DNA from: JABCZH01 sp963803775
GTDB lineage: Bacteria > Acidobacteriota > Terriglobia > Terriglobales > Acidobacteriaceae
Length of the DNA stretch: 64,000 bases
Direction: 5' to 3'
Assembly: GCA_963803775.1 (NCBI GenBank)
Contig: CAWDNS010000007.1
Coordinates: 1,240,001 to 1,304,000, forward strand
The notes under the pieces are model-generated. The model was not told the DNA's origin. It ran no database searches and saw nothing but the letters and a program-made list of their open reading frames with translations. Shown one piece after another: positions 1-8,825 of this stretch. A program made the position numbers and the translations under genes. Position 1 is the first letter of the stretch. Every line of letters begins with the position of its first letter.

Positions 1-567
1 GTCGGCCGGGCTATCGAACTCAACATAACAGTGGCCATAAAACTTGCTGGAACTCGTGTTGTCGCACACAATCCAGTTCTTGTCGGAATTGATGGTGTTG
101 GTCACCATGATGGGCGCGCTCCAGGTGAGGCCATCCGCTGAGCGACTCACCGCCACCAAATCGTTGTTTCCTATGGGAAGTGTGCAGATCAGCCACACGC
201 CGTGGGCGGCATCATACGCAACCGCCGCATCGCTTGCTGCGGAGAAGCTGCCCCCTTGATAGTTGACGGTTAAACCCGGAAGGTAGCCGGCAGTCCAGGT
301 TTTTCCGCCGTCCGTTGACGTGGAAAAACCAACATCGGCACCTCCACCGTCAAAAATGCGGGCAACCTGGAACGCGCTCACGATGGTGGATCCGAAGGAA
401 AATGTGTCCGGCTCGACTTCGGTCGCGTGCTGAGCATCGCTGTCCGTGAAGGTGTCGGTGCTGATTTTCGTCAACTTGAACTGCGCAGTGGCCGGAACCG
501 CCATCGCGACAAAGACTGTCAGGACTAGAAAATAGGGAGTGAAGAATCCCACGAGTCGTCGATTCAT
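1..567 (-). CDS. Secreted BNR/Asp-box repeat (sialidase-like) protein, N-terminal part
   Basis: Reading the minus strand from an ATG at 567 gives 189 codons open to the window edge, so the C-terminal part is missing. The start was chosen because AAGGA lies about 10 nt upstream; an in-frame ATG at 576 sits almost on that site. The protein begins with a signal peptide (MNRRLVGFF... ending near AVPATAQF, about residues 1-27). Further on there is an Asp-box-type motif, STDGGKTW, and a second similar segment, SRSADGLTWSAP. Such repeats form blades of sialidase-like beta-propellers in exported proteins. No catalytic residues can be judged from this fragment, so substrate and activity are unknown. 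It is divergent from the prohibitin-like gene at 826. Confidence 0.7.
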   Translation of the reverse strand, partial: MNRRLVGFFTPYFLVLTVFVAMAVPATAQFKLTKISTDTFTDSDAQHATEVEPDTFSFGSTIVSAFQVARIFDGGGADVGFSTSTDGGKTWTAGYLPGLTVNYQGGSFSAASDAAVAYDAAHGVWLICTLPIGNNDLVAVSRSADGLTWSAPIMVTNTINSDKNWIVCDNTSSSKFYGHCYVEFDSPAD

Positions 568-825
568 TAGGATCATGTCCTTGGATAGGAGTTAGCGCTG
601 CCGAGCCGCTGCTGGGCGAAATGGGGAGGGCATTCGCGGGTCGCAACGATGCACGGTAGTAGCAGGTGCGCAGCGAACATATAACGCTTTCCCCAACCTG
701 TCAATGTGCAGATTTTTTCATCTGTTTTTGCCTGCGATCTGGCGCGGGGCCGGTGCCACAGTGTCCCCGCCAAGTCACTTCGCAGCCCTCCTCCGCTCTA
801 CTAGACTGCTCTTGGGGGTGTACCC

Positions 826-1665
826 ATGCCAACTTTCAATGCCGGCGGACGGATCATCGACGTCAATCCAAACCCGTTTTTAAGGGTGATCGGGTTGGCA
901 GTTGCGGCGTTCTTGTTGATCATCTTGCTCTTTGCGTCAGTGACCCGCGTCGAGTCCGGTCATGTCGGCGTGCTTACCCTGTTCGGCCGCGTGACCGGCG
1001 AAGTGCTGCCCGAGGGCATGCATCTGATCAGCCCGTTTAAGACCAACAACGAGCTAACCATCCGCACGCAGGAAATCAAGGAATCCGCCAGCGTCCCCTC
1101 CAGTGAAGGCCTGGTGATGAACCTCGACACTTCGTTGATCTACCATCTGGATCCGGAAAAGGCTTCGGATGTATTCCAGAAAATTGGCCCCGGCTACGAG
1201 ACTGTGCTCATCGAGCCCAATCTGCGTGCCGCCATCCGTGAAGCGACCGCTTCCCATACTGCCAATGCGTTGTATACCGGCGAACGGGAAATGGTGGCCA
1301 AGCAAATTCACGATCAGATGGCGGGAATTCTGGGAGGCCGCGGAATTCTCGTGGAAAGCATTCTGCTGCGCGATATTCAGCTGCCTCTGACTTTGAAGTC
1401 CTCGATTGAAGCCAAGCAGCAGGCTGAACAAGACGCGTTGGCTATGAACTTCAAACTGCAAAAAGAAACCCAGGAGGCCCAGCGCAAACGCATTGAAGCT
1501 CAGGGCATCCGCGACTTCCAGCAGATCGTCGCCCAGGGGATCAGCCCGCAACTGCTGGAGTGGAAAGGCATTGAGGCCACTGAAAACCTTGCCAAGAGCC
1601 CGAATAGTAAGGTCGTCGTGATCGGCAACAGCAAGAACGGCCTTCCGCTGATTCTGGGGCAGTGA
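826..1665 (+). CDS. Prohibitin-family (SPFH/band 7) membrane protein
   Basis: The 279-residue protein has one N-terminal membrane segment (about residues 19-41), then an SPFH/band-7 domain (about 42-200) with VESGHVGVLTLFGRV near its start. A charged, Gln/Glu/Ala-rich coiled coil (about 190-240) follows. This is the layout of prohibitins, which form ring-shaped oligomers that organise membranes and chaperone or modulate membrane proteases. The ATG follows a G-rich stretch (GGGGG). The gene stands alone, 35 nt before an unrelated ABC ATPase; no NfeD-like partner or FtsH is next to it. The family call is firm; the client is unknown. Confidence 0.88.
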   Translation: MPTFNAGGRIIDVNPNPFLRVIGLAVAAFLLIILLFASVTRVESGHVGVLTLFGRVTGEVLPEGMHLISPFKTNNELTIRTQEIKESASVPSSEGLVMNLDTSLIYHLDPEKASDVFQKIGPGYETVLIEPNLRAAIREATASHTANALYTGEREMVAKQIHDQMAGILGGRGILVESILLRDIQLPLTLKSSIEAKQQAEQDALAMNFKLQKETQEAQRKRIEAQGIRDFQQIVAQGISPQLLEWKGIEATENLAKSPNSKVVVIGNSKNGLPLILGQ

Positions 1666-1700
1666 CGGATCACACGTCCCTCCGCTGATACCATAGCCTC

Positions 1701-2681
1701 GTGCCACCGCTGCTCGACGTCCGCAATCTAAACATCTCGTTTCCCGGTCCGGACGAAACGTCCCTAACCGCCGTCCGCAACCTCAGCTTCACCCTCGCTC
1801 CCCGCGAGGTCCTCGGTCTCGTCGGAGAATCCGGCTCGGGCAAATCGCTCACCGCTCTAGCCCTTATGCGGCTGCTTCCGCCGGCAGCGCGAGTTACCGG
1901 CGAGATTCTGTTTTCAAACGGCAACTCTCGCGATTGGCTGCAACTTCCGGACGAACAAATACGCAGCCTGCGCGGCTCACATATTGCCATGATCTTCCAG
2001 GAGCCCATGACCGCGCTCAATCCGGTCATGCGGGTCGGCGACCAGATTGCCGAGGCTGTCCGGGCCCATGCTCCAACCACAAAGAGCGTCGCGTGGAACC
2101 GCGCGGTCGAGGCCATGAACGACGTTGCCATCCCCGACGCCGCCCGGCGTGCCCGTGACTATCCTCATCAACTCTCCGGCGGAATGCGTCAACGCATCAT
2201 GATTGCCATGGCCATCGCGAATCGCCCGCAACTGCTAATCGCCGACGAGCCTACTACTGCCCTCGACGTTACCATTCAGGCGCAGATCCTCGAATTACTG
2301 TCCAACCTGCGAGAGAAATTCGGGCTCGCTATGCTTTTTATCTCACACGATCTCGCAGTCGTCTCCCAGGTGGCGGACCGTGTGGCCGTGATGTATGTCG
2401 GTAGCCTGATCGAGTTGGGATCCAAGCCGGATGTATTCCGCTCCGCCGCTCACCCTTATACTCGTGGCCTGCTAAACGCCGTGCCTATTCTGAAAACCGA
2501 CCGCGCTCAACCCTTGCGAACCATCGACGGGGCGGTTCCACCCATGCATGCCGTCCCCGCAGGATGTCCTTTCGAGCCGCGTTGTGAGTTACGCATTCCA
2601 CAGTGTGCGTACGCTCTGCCGCCACTGTTAGAAGTCGCTCCCGGACACTGGGCCCGGTGTCCGGTGCTGAATGAAGCCTGA
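1701..2681 (+). CDS. Oligopeptide/dipeptide ABC transporter ATP-binding protein (OppD/DppD type)
   Basis: The 326-residue protein starts at a GTG. It carries a complete ABC ATPase: Walker A GESGSGKS at 42-49, Q-loop Gln100, signature LSGGMRQR at 158-165, Walker B LLIADEP at 178-184 and the switch His in FISHDLAV. The C-terminal extension contains the CPFEPRC...C pattern of the oligo_HPY region found in OppD/DppD. These proteins power peptide import through two inner-membrane permeases and a binding protein. None of those partners, nor an OppF, is in the flanking sequence, so it must work with subunits encoded elsewhere. A 12-bp perfect palindrome lies just downstream. Confidence 0.88.
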   Translation: MPPLLDVRNLNISFPGPDETSLTAVRNLSFTLAPREVLGLVGESGSGKSLTALALMRLLPPAARVTGEILFSNGNSRDWLQLPDEQIRSLRGSHIAMIFQEPMTALNPVMRVGDQIAEAVRAHAPTTKSVAWNRAVEAMNDVAIPDAARRARDYPHQLSGGMRQRIMIAMAIANRPQLLIADEPTTALDVTIQAQILELLSNLREKFGLAMLFISHDLAVVSQVADRVAVMYVGSLIELGSKPDVFRSAAHPYTRGLLNAVPILKTDRAQPLRTIDGAVPPMHAVPAGCPFEPRCELRIPQCAYALPPLLEVAPGHWARCPVLNEA

Positions 2682-2690
2682 CGTTTTGTC

Positions 2691-2725
2691 GGTAGTGTCC
2701 TAGTTAATGGGGTTAGGACACTACC
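2691..2725. repeat. Perfect 12-bp inverted repeat
   Basis: GGTAGTGTCCTA at 2691-2702 is exactly complementary to TAGGACACTACC at 2714-2725, with an 11-nt loop. It begins 9 nt after the ABC ATPase stop. The following bases (CGTTTGTCTT) are only weakly T-rich, so it may be a terminator, but a palindrome this clean could also be a mobile palindromic repeat or the paired ends of a lost insertion element. Confidence 0.6.
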
Positions 2726-2791
2726 CGTTTGTCTTCCCGCGCTGTGCAAAATCCCACAGAGGTCTATAATCGCCAATTCGCCCGGTGACGA

Positions 2792-3547
2792 GTGCGCATT
2801 CTTCTAATAAGCGATATTCATAGCAATCTCGAAGCGCTGGAAGCGTGTCTGGCGGCAGCCCCCGCCCACGACGTGGTCGTGAATCTGGGGGATCTCGTCG
2901 GCTACGGCGCGAGTCCCAACGAAGTGATGGCGCGTTCCCGCGCTTTGGGCACAATCTTCGTCCGTGGCAACCACGATAAAGCCGTATGCGGCCTCATGGA
3001 CCTCAAGGATTTCAATCCCGTCGCGGCGCTGGCTGCGGAGTGGACTCGTGACCAACTCGCTCCAGACAATCTCGCGTGGCTGCGTGGCATGCCGCATGGG
3101 CCGGTCGATCTCGAAGGCAATCCCGGCGTCCAGTTGGTGCATGGTTCGCCGATTGACGAAGATGACTATGTGGTCACGGTTCGTGACGCGGTCGAGCCTC
3201 TGCTGATGACCCCTGCTCGCATCACTTTCTTCGGACACACCCATCTGCAGGGATTGTTTGAAACCAATAACGTTCAACTCGAGGCTTTCCGTCCTGCCTA
3301 CAAGACCGTCGGACAAAGCGAGATCAGCGAGTTCCCCCTCCGGAAGGAATTGCGCTATTTGGTGAATCCCGGGTCGGTAGGACAGCCGCGCGACGGCGAC
3401 TGGCGCGCGGCCTTCGCGGTATTTGATTCCGACGCCAGCATTTTGACCTTTTGCCGGGTTCCCTACAGTCTCCAGTCGGCGCAGGACCGCATTCTCGCCG
3501 CCAACCTGCCACCGCGCCTGGCCACGCGCCTGGCCATGGGACGATGA
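2792..3547 (+). CDS. Metallophosphoesterase, YfcE/MJ0936-like
   Basis: The 251-residue protein starts at GTG 2792 and shows the full calcineurin-like motif series: SDIHSN near residue 7 (metal ligands Asp and His), NLGDLVGYG, VRGNHD, and the late FGHTH. Hydrolases of this family act on phosphomono- or diesters with two metal ions. There is no signal peptide, so it is probably cytosolic. The NLGDLVGYGASPNE segment is typical of the single-domain YfcE/ApaH-like subgroup. The S9 peptidase starts 25 nt downstream, but nothing links the two functionally. The substrate cannot be inferred. Confidence 0.85.
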   Translation: MRILLISDIHSNLEALEACLAAAPAHDVVVNLGDLVGYGASPNEVMARSRALGTIFVRGNHDKAVCGLMDLKDFNPVAALAAEWTRDQLAPDNLAWLRGMPHGPVDLEGNPGVQLVHGSPIDEDDYVVTVRDAVEPLLMTPARITFFGHTHLQGLFETNNVQLEAFRPAYKTVGQSEISEFPLRKELRYLVNPGSVGQPRDGDWRAAFAVFDSDASILTFCRVPYSLQSAQDRILAANLPPRLATRLAMGR

Positions 3548-3572
3548 TTCGAACGCATTCGAGGACACCCTA

Positions 3573-5549
3573 ATGCCCAAACGCCTTCTACATTCACGAC
3601 TGCTGACCTGCCTTTTGATTCTTGCCGGCTTCGCTCATGCGGCCACACGCGTCCACTCCTTTCAGGAGGTCGCGATTTCGCCCGACGCAAGCCGCGTCGC
3701 CTGGGTCGCTCCTGCCGAGAACGCCGGCGGCGAACCGATCGGCGGTTCGGCAATCTATATCGGTGATCCGAACTCCCCCAACTCCAAACCAAGCCGTATT
3801 TCTGCCGTAGCCGGCGAAGACGCTGGCGGCGAAGATCACGTCGCCTGGTCGCCGGACAGCAAGCAAGTGGTTTTCATTTCCGACGCTGGAGGCGACGGAC
3901 AAGCGCAGCTTTATCTGGCCCAGGTGGTCAATGGGGCCGCCCGCAAACTTACTACCCTAACCGGTGCTCTAGCTGATCCTGCCTGGTCGCCTGATGGGAA
4001 ATCGATCGCCTTCCTGTTCACTGAAAACGCCCCTCACAGGGCAGACCCGCTGCTGGCAATGGTCCCAGAAACCGGCGTGATCGCCGACAAAGTGTACGAG
4101 CAACGTCTCGCCGTGGTGGACGTGGCCTCGGGCAAGGTGGCCCAGCTTTCGCCTGCGGATATGTACGTCTATGAGTTCGACTGGTCGCCGGACAGCCAAA
4201 GCTTTGCCCTTCTCGCCGCCTACGGCGCTGGCGATGCGAACTGGTATGTCGCTCAGCTTTACACCCTGACCATGGCTGCGCCAGAGTTGAAAATGATCTA
4301 CAAACCGCATTTTCAGATCGCCTGTCCGCGCTGGTCGTCCGATGGCAAGAGTATTGCGTTCATCTCCGGACTGATGAGCGATGAGGGATTCATTGGCGGC
4401 GATATCTTCGTCGCACCCGCAAGCGGTGGCCAGGCACGCAACCTCACACCCGGGATCGCTGCGTCTGCTTCGAGCCTCTACTGGCGCACGTCCGGGGATA
4501 TTCTGTTCACTGAAAACGTAGATGGCGAATCTGGAATTTCCACTCTCAATCTCGCTACCGGCAAAGTCTCTACGCTGTGGACCTGGGCGGGAATAATCAC
4601 TACTGACGAATTTCGTTCCGCCATTTCAATCTCTCTCGCCTCCGATGGACAGACCTCCGCCGTGATTCGACACTCCTGGAAGCAGCCTCCAGAGATTTGG
4701 GCTGGCCCTGTAGGTCAGTGGAAGCAGTTGACCCACAGCAATCCCGCTCTCAATCCACCATGGGGTGAAATCAAAAGCCTGCATTGGTCAAGCGATGGCA
4801 TGAAGATTCAAGGTTGGCTGGTTTATCCCAAGGACTACGATCCCAGCCGCCGCTATCCCATGGTAGTCGTCGCCCATGGCGGTCCCGCCGGTACCGTACA
4901 CACCGGTTGGCCAGACACATTCTTCAACACGCTGGAACTTTCCGCGCACGGATACTTCATCTTGAATCCCAATCCGCGCGGTAGTTTCGGACAAGGTGAG
5001 AAGTTCACCGAAGCCAACATCAAAGATTTCGGATACGGCGACTTTCGCGACATACTCGCGGGCGTCGATGAAGTGGTGAAAACTCTCCCCGTCGACAATG
5101 ACCGCATCGGCATCACTGGCTGGAGCTACGGTGGCTACATGACCATGTGGGCGGTCACTCAAACCAACCGTTTCCGCGCCGCAGTTTCCGGCGCTGGTTT
5201 GGCCAACTGGCAAAGCTACTACGGCCAAAACGACATCGACGAATGGATGATTCCCTATTTCGGCGCCTCGGTATACGACGACCCTGCCGTTTACGCCCGC
5301 ACCGCCCCGATCACGTTTATCAAGAACGCAAAAACGCCGACGCTGCTCCTGGTCGGTCAGTACGACGGCGAGTGTCCGGCTCCGCAGTCCCGCGAATTCT
5401 GGCACGCCTTGAAAACGCTTGGTGTTCCAACCCAGTTAGTGATCTATGCCGGCGAAGGTCATGCGTTTGCGCAGCCGGACCATCAACGCGACGTTATGGA
5501 TCGGCTGCTCGCGTGGTTCAATCATTATTTGAAACCTGCCACGAACTGA
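3573..5549 (+). CDS. Secreted S9 family prolyl-oligopeptidase-type peptidase
   Basis: The 658-residue protein has a signal peptide (about 1-24, ending FAHAA), a WD/TolB-like propeller with repeated WSPDGKS/WSPDSK motifs (about 25-390), and a C-terminal alpha/beta-hydrolase domain. The nucleophile is Ser518 in GWSYGGY, the acid is Asp598 in QYDGEC, and the base is His630 in GEGHAF. This is the acylaminoacyl-peptidase/DPP group of serine peptidases, which trim short peptides, here probably in the periplasm. GAGGAC precedes the ATG. The length is normal for the family. Confidence 0.9.
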   Translation: MPKRLLHSRLLTCLLILAGFAHAATRVHSFQEVAISPDASRVAWVAPAENAGGEPIGGSAIYIGDPNSPNSKPSRISAVAGEDAGGEDHVAWSPDSKQVVFISDAGGDGQAQLYLAQVVNGAARKLTTLTGALADPAWSPDGKSIAFLFTENAPHRADPLLAMVPETGVIADKVYEQRLAVVDVASGKVAQLSPADMYVYEFDWSPDSQSFALLAAYGAGDANWYVAQLYTLTMAAPELKMIYKPHFQIACPRWSSDGKSIAFISGLMSDEGFIGGDIFVAPASGGQARNLTPGIAASASSLYWRTSGDILFTENVDGESGISTLNLATGKVSTLWTWAGIITTDEFRSAISISLASDGQTSAVIRHSWKQPPEIWAGPVGQWKQLTHSNPALNPPWGEIKSLHWSSDGMKIQGWLVYPKDYDPSRRYPMVVVAHGGPAGTVHTGWPDTFFNTLELSAHGYFILNPNPRGSFGQGEKFTEANIKDFGYGDFRDILAGVDEVVKTLPVDNDRIGITGWSYGGYMTMWAVTQTNRFRAAVSGAGLANWQSYYGQNDIDEWMIPYFGASVYDDPAVYARTAPITFIKNAKTPTLLLVGQYDGECPAPQSREFWHALKTLGVPTQLVIYAGEGHAFAQPDHQRDVMDRLLAWFNHYLKPATN

Positions 5550-5566
5550 AAACTGCAATTGAGGTT

Positions 5567-5598
5567 CCCTGTCATCCCCTGTGTCCTCCGTGGTTAGG
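5567..5598. repeat. CTCTGTG-type intergenic repeat, copy 1
   Basis: The spacer between the S9 peptidase and RNase H contains CCCCTGTGTCCTCCGTGGTT preceded by CCCTGTCAT. This matches the right arm of the hairpin repeat at 21871-21899 with a few substitutions. It is the single-arm form of the family. Confidence 0.55.
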
Positions 5599-5623
5599 AT
5601 TTGTTTCGAGGTAAACTCTCTCC

Positions 5624-6229
5624 ATGCCCTTACAGCCCGGATCTGGCAACCTGTTCGCTCCCCGCGGAGGCGGACCTCCCGAGCATTACCTAACTGCCTA
5701 TAGTGACGGCGGCGCCCGCGGCAATCCCGGGCCTGCTGGCTACGGTGTGGTTATCCAGGACCAGACCGGAAAGAAAATCGCCGCCCTCAGCGAGTACCTC
5801 GGCCACCAGACCAACAACTTCGCCGAGTATCAAGGATTGATCGCCGCGCTCGAGTATGCTGTCAAAAACGGCCACAAAGCGCTGAAGGTTATCAGCGATT
5901 CAGAACTGCTGGTTCGGCAGATCAAAGGCATCTACAAAGTGAAAAACGCGGCGCTAAAGGATCTCCATGCCCGCGCCAAAGAACTGATCGCTCAACTCGA
6001 CTGGTTTTCCATCGGCCACGTCCTCCGCGGCCACAATCAGGAAGCCGACGAACTCGCCAACGCCGCCATGGACAAAGGCATGGGGCGGGCAAGTGCGGGC
6101 GTCCCCGTTCGTGCAACTCCCGCTCCCGAAAAACAAGAATTTAACGGCATCGTCCGCGACGGCAAAATCGAATTGCTCGATGGCCAACTTCCAGAAGGCA
6201 CTAGGGTGCAAGTCCGAGTCAAAAAGTAG
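5624..6229 (+). CDS. RNase HI-family protein with C-terminal beta extension
   Basis: The 201-residue protein holds an RNase H fold (about 20-150) with the DEDD acidic set visible: Asp28 in YSDGGARGNPGP, Glu68 in NFAEYQG, Asp92 in VISDSELL and Asp142 in HNQEADELAN. It should cleave RNA in RNA/DNA hybrids, removing primers and R-loops. It belongs to the RnhA-like subgroup without the basic protrusion of E. coli RNase HI. Residues 171-201 form a separate short module, FNGIVRDGKIELLDG...VQVRV, which resembles the small DUF104/AbrB-like beta units seen alone or fused in other bacteria; its role is unknown. I give no symbol because several RNase HI paralogues share this form. Confidence 0.85.
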   Translation: MPLQPGSGNLFAPRGGGPPEHYLTAYSDGGARGNPGPAGYGVVIQDQTGKKIAALSEYLGHQTNNFAEYQGLIAALEYAVKNGHKALKVISDSELLVRQIKGIYKVKNAALKDLHARAKELIAQLDWFSIGHVLRGHNQEADELANAAMDKGMGRASAGVPVRATPAPEKQEFNGIVRDGKIELLDGQLPEGTRVQVRVKK

Positions 6230-6230
6230 T

Positions 6231-6263
6231 TCCTCCCTGTACCTCTGTGCCCTCCGTTAAGAA
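6231..6263. repeat. CTCTGTG-type intergenic repeat, copy 2
   Basis: TCCCTGTACCTCTGTGCCCT followed by CCGTTAAGAACC lies between the convergent RNase H and lipoprotein genes. It is a single arm of the same family as the copy at 21816-21899, oriented as the right arm. Confidence 0.55.
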
Positions 6264-6268
6264 CCAAC

Positions 6269-7333
6269 TTAGGGCGCGGCCTCGCTCGTCTCGCCTGACC
6301 GCGTGCTCTCATTGCCGCGTACATCCACCGCCGATACCGAATAAAAATACGTATGTCCCTGCCCGACATTCGTATCGCGAAACGCCGGAGCCGTCACCGG
6401 CTCTGAATTGATCTTTTGCATTTCACTCCTTGCTTCATGCCGATAAACATTGTACCCGGCTAAATCTGCGTCGGTATCCGGAGCCCAAATTAGATCGATG
6501 AATGGTTGCTGACCCACCCCCGAAAATACCGCCTGCAAACCCGTGGGTACCGCTGGAGGGAACACGTCGTGGGCAAAGACCTTCACCGCCGGAGTGTCCG
6601 CGCTCTCAAACTCGCTGTCAGATTTTTGTGCGATAGGAATGACTGTGACGACCGTCGCCCGGTAAGAGTAAGTTTTTTCCCACTCGAAATTGTGGTCTAC
6701 AAGCTGCATGGCGCCCCACGGCGCATCGCCCGCTACCACGTCTGTGGTCGTCCCCTCGGCACGGCGATACACGCGGTAGAAGTGCTTTGCTCCTCCTGCT
6801 TGCGGCTCCTTCCAACTTAGTACCACACCATCCGTCGTAACCTGTGCCTGAAACTCCAAAGGTGGCGCCGGAGCCACCGTCGCCGGCACTGCCACAACAT
6901 TTGACAGTCCGGCGCTACGTCCGTTTTCATTCAGGACGGAGATGGCATAGAAAACCTCTGCCGAGGGACTATCACTAAGCACTGTCGCGGGCAAAGTATC
7001 AGCATAACGCTGCTTGACAGCCGATTCGTCTTTCTTCCGGGTTTCGGCAGCGGCTACTTCTCCCACTGCGGCTCCGCAGTCGGTCATTCCTGCATTAACG
7101 CTGCGACACACCCGCGTAGGCCCAGAATGACGGACCTCCAGAGAATCTGTGGTCCTTGTCGGGGCAGTCCAGGACAGGTAAACCCGATCTCCCTTACGGA
7201 TGGCCTGTAGATCCGTGACCGGTTGGGGCAAATTCAGTGACGGCGAACGCGGAATCCCGGGAACACCGCAGGCAGTTAAGCCTAAAACCGCCAGGATGCA
7301 CAGCCAGCCGGAATGGCGCGCGAGTCTCAGCAC
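6269..7333 (-). CDS. Lipoprotein with fibronectin type III domains
   Basis: The 354-residue protein begins with a lipoprotein signal ending in the lipobox LTAC, acylated Cys22, so it should be anchored to a membrane. About three FN3-like beta-sandwich units follow: one starting near VTDLQAIRKGDRVYLSW, one near LEFQAQVTTDGVVLSW, and one near PTGLQAVFSG...IDLIWAP, whose strand YNVYRHE is typical. FN3 units usually bind or space other components; no enzyme domain is present. It lies 25 nt downstream of hslU on the same strand and may share its transcript. Confidence 0.8.
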   Translation of the reverse strand: MLRLARHSGWLCILAVLGLTACGVPGIPRSPSLNLPQPVTDLQAIRKGDRVYLSWTAPTRTTDSLEVRHSGPTRVCRSVNAGMTDCGAAVGEVAAAETRKKDESAVKQRYADTLPATVLSDSPSAEVFYAISVLNENGRSAGLSNVVAVPATVAPAPPLEFQAQVTTDGVVLSWKEPQAGGAKHFYRVYRRAEGTTTDVVAGDAPWGAMQLVDHNFEWEKTYSYRATVVTVIPIAQKSDSEFESADTPAVKVFAHDVFPPAVPTGLQAVFSGVGQQPFIDLIWAPDTDADLAGYNVYRHEARSEMQKINSEPVTAPAFRDTNVGQGHTYFYSVSAVDVRGNESTRSGETSEAAP

Positions 7334-7358
7334 TTGATTCTAGGCCGAACTAGGAGGT

Positions 7359-8771
7359 CTACAGGATGTACCGGCTCAAATCCTGGTCCTTCACAATATC
7401 CGCCAGCATGTGGCGCACATAATCCGCATCGATCTTGACGTGCTCGCCCTTCTTGTCGGGCGCGTCGAAGCTGATCTGGTCCAGCACCCGCTCCATAATT
7501 GTATGCAGGCGGCGAGCGCCGATGTTTTCCGTGCCTTCATTCACGCGGAAAGCAAAGCGCGCAATCTCTTCCAGCGAATCGGTGGTGAACTCCAGTTTCA
7601 CGCCTTCGGTTTCGAGCAGCGCGGTGTATTGCTTTACCAGCGACGATTTAGGTTCCGTCAGGATACGAATGAAGTCAGCCATCGTAAGCGACTGGAGTTC
7701 CACTCGGATGGGGAACCGTCCTTGCAGTTCCGGAATCAGATCGCTCGGCTTCGAAACATGGAACGCACCTGCCGCAACAAACAAAATATGGTCGGTGCGC
7801 ACCATGCCGTAGCGAGTGTTGACCGTCGTCCCCTCCACAATGGGGAGAATGTCGCGCTGCACGCCTTCACGCGAAACGTCCGGCCCATGCCCGCTTTCCC
7901 GGCCCGCAATCTTGTCGATCTCATCGAGAAAAATGATGCCTGAGTCTTCCACTCGGTCAATCGCTGTCCGCGTAACCTGGTCCATGTCAATCAGCCGCTG
8001 CTCTTCTTCTTGGATCAGATACTCCAGCGCTTCATTGACCTTCATCTTCCGCTTTTTGGTGCGCTGGCCGAAGATGTTGGGCAACATGTCCTTAATGTTG
8101 ACGTCCATCTCCTCCACGCCCTGGTTGGAGATGATTTCGAACGAAGGGAAATTTCGCTCACGGACGTCAATCTCCACCATGCGTTCGTCCAACTTGCCCT
8201 CACGCAACTGCTGGCGCAGCTTCTCTCGCGTCCGCGACTGCGAGTCTCCCGCCGAAGTCGTTCCCTCTAGCACAAACCCAGCCGGCGAGGCTTCCTGCCG
8301 GGGCGGCGCAATCGGCGGCAGCAGGATGTCCAGCAACCGCTCCTCGGCATTGAGTTCCGCCTTGTCGGTTACGTCTTCCAGTTTCTCCTCGCGCACCATT
8401 TCGATCGCAATCTCCACCAGATCACGGATCATCGACTCCACATCGCGTCCCACATACCCAACTTCGGTGAACTTCGAGGCCTCAACTTTCAAAAATGGCG
8501 AATTCGCCAGCTTCGCCAGTCGGCGGGCAATCTCTGTCTTGCCCACGCCGGTCGGCCCGATCATGATGATGTTCTTCGGAATGACTTCTTCGGCCAGTTC
8601 GGGGGTCAGCTTCTGCCGCCGCATCCGATTGCGCAACGCGATCGCCACCGCGCGCTTGGCATCGTTCTGCCCGATTACGTGCTTGTCCAGCGCAGCCACG
8701 ATTTCGCGCGGCGTGAGTTCGTCCAATGAGATCTGCTCTTCTTCGACAGTTCCAGGTAAATAAATTGCCAT
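7359..8771 (-). CDS. hslU: ATP-dependent protease HslVU, ATPase/unfoldase subunit HslU
   Basis: HslU is the AAA+ hexamer that unfolds substrates and feeds them into the HslV peptidase. From the ATG at 8771 the protein is 470 residues and starts MAIYLPGTVEEE; a GTG at 8801 would add ten residues that lack family character. Visible parts are Walker A GPTGVGKT at 72-79, the long I-domain (about 120-250), Walker B IIFLDEIDKI, the pore-side ESGHGPDVSREGVQRD segment, and the sensor-2 Arg in GARRLHT. The C-terminus ends DLSRYIL, matching the tail that inserts into HslV. It directly follows hslV in the usual order. Confidence 0.96.
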   Translation of the reverse strand: MAIYLPGTVEEEQISLDELTPREIVAALDKHVIGQNDAKRAVAIALRNRMRRQKLTPELAEEVIPKNIIMIGPTGVGKTEIARRLAKLANSPFLKVEASKFTEVGYVGRDVESMIRDLVEIAIEMVREEKLEDVTDKAELNAEERLLDILLPPIAPPRQEASPAGFVLEGTTSAGDSQSRTREKLRQQLREGKLDERMVEIDVRERNFPSFEIISNQGVEEMDVNIKDMLPNIFGQRTKKRKMKVNEALEYLIQEEEQRLIDMDQVTRTAIDRVEDSGIIFLDEIDKIAGRESGHGPDVSREGVQRDILPIVEGTTVNTRYGMVRTDHILFVAAGAFHVSKPSDLIPELQGRFPIRVELQSLTMADFIRILTEPKSSLVKQYTALLETEGVKLEFTTDSLEEIARFAFRVNEGTENIGARRLHTIMERVLDQISFDAPDKKGEHVKIDADYVRHMLADIVKDQDLSRYIL

Positions 8772-8825
8772 AAATGCTCGCGTGGGACGGGCCCTTCGCA
8801 CATCCAGCCGAGCGGAGCTCGGCAG

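Noticed and set aside
2804..3580. Minus-strand ORF (258 aa) opposite the phosphoesterase
   Set aside because: Complete overlap with a gene carrying all calcineurin-type motifs; composition typical of an antisense frame.
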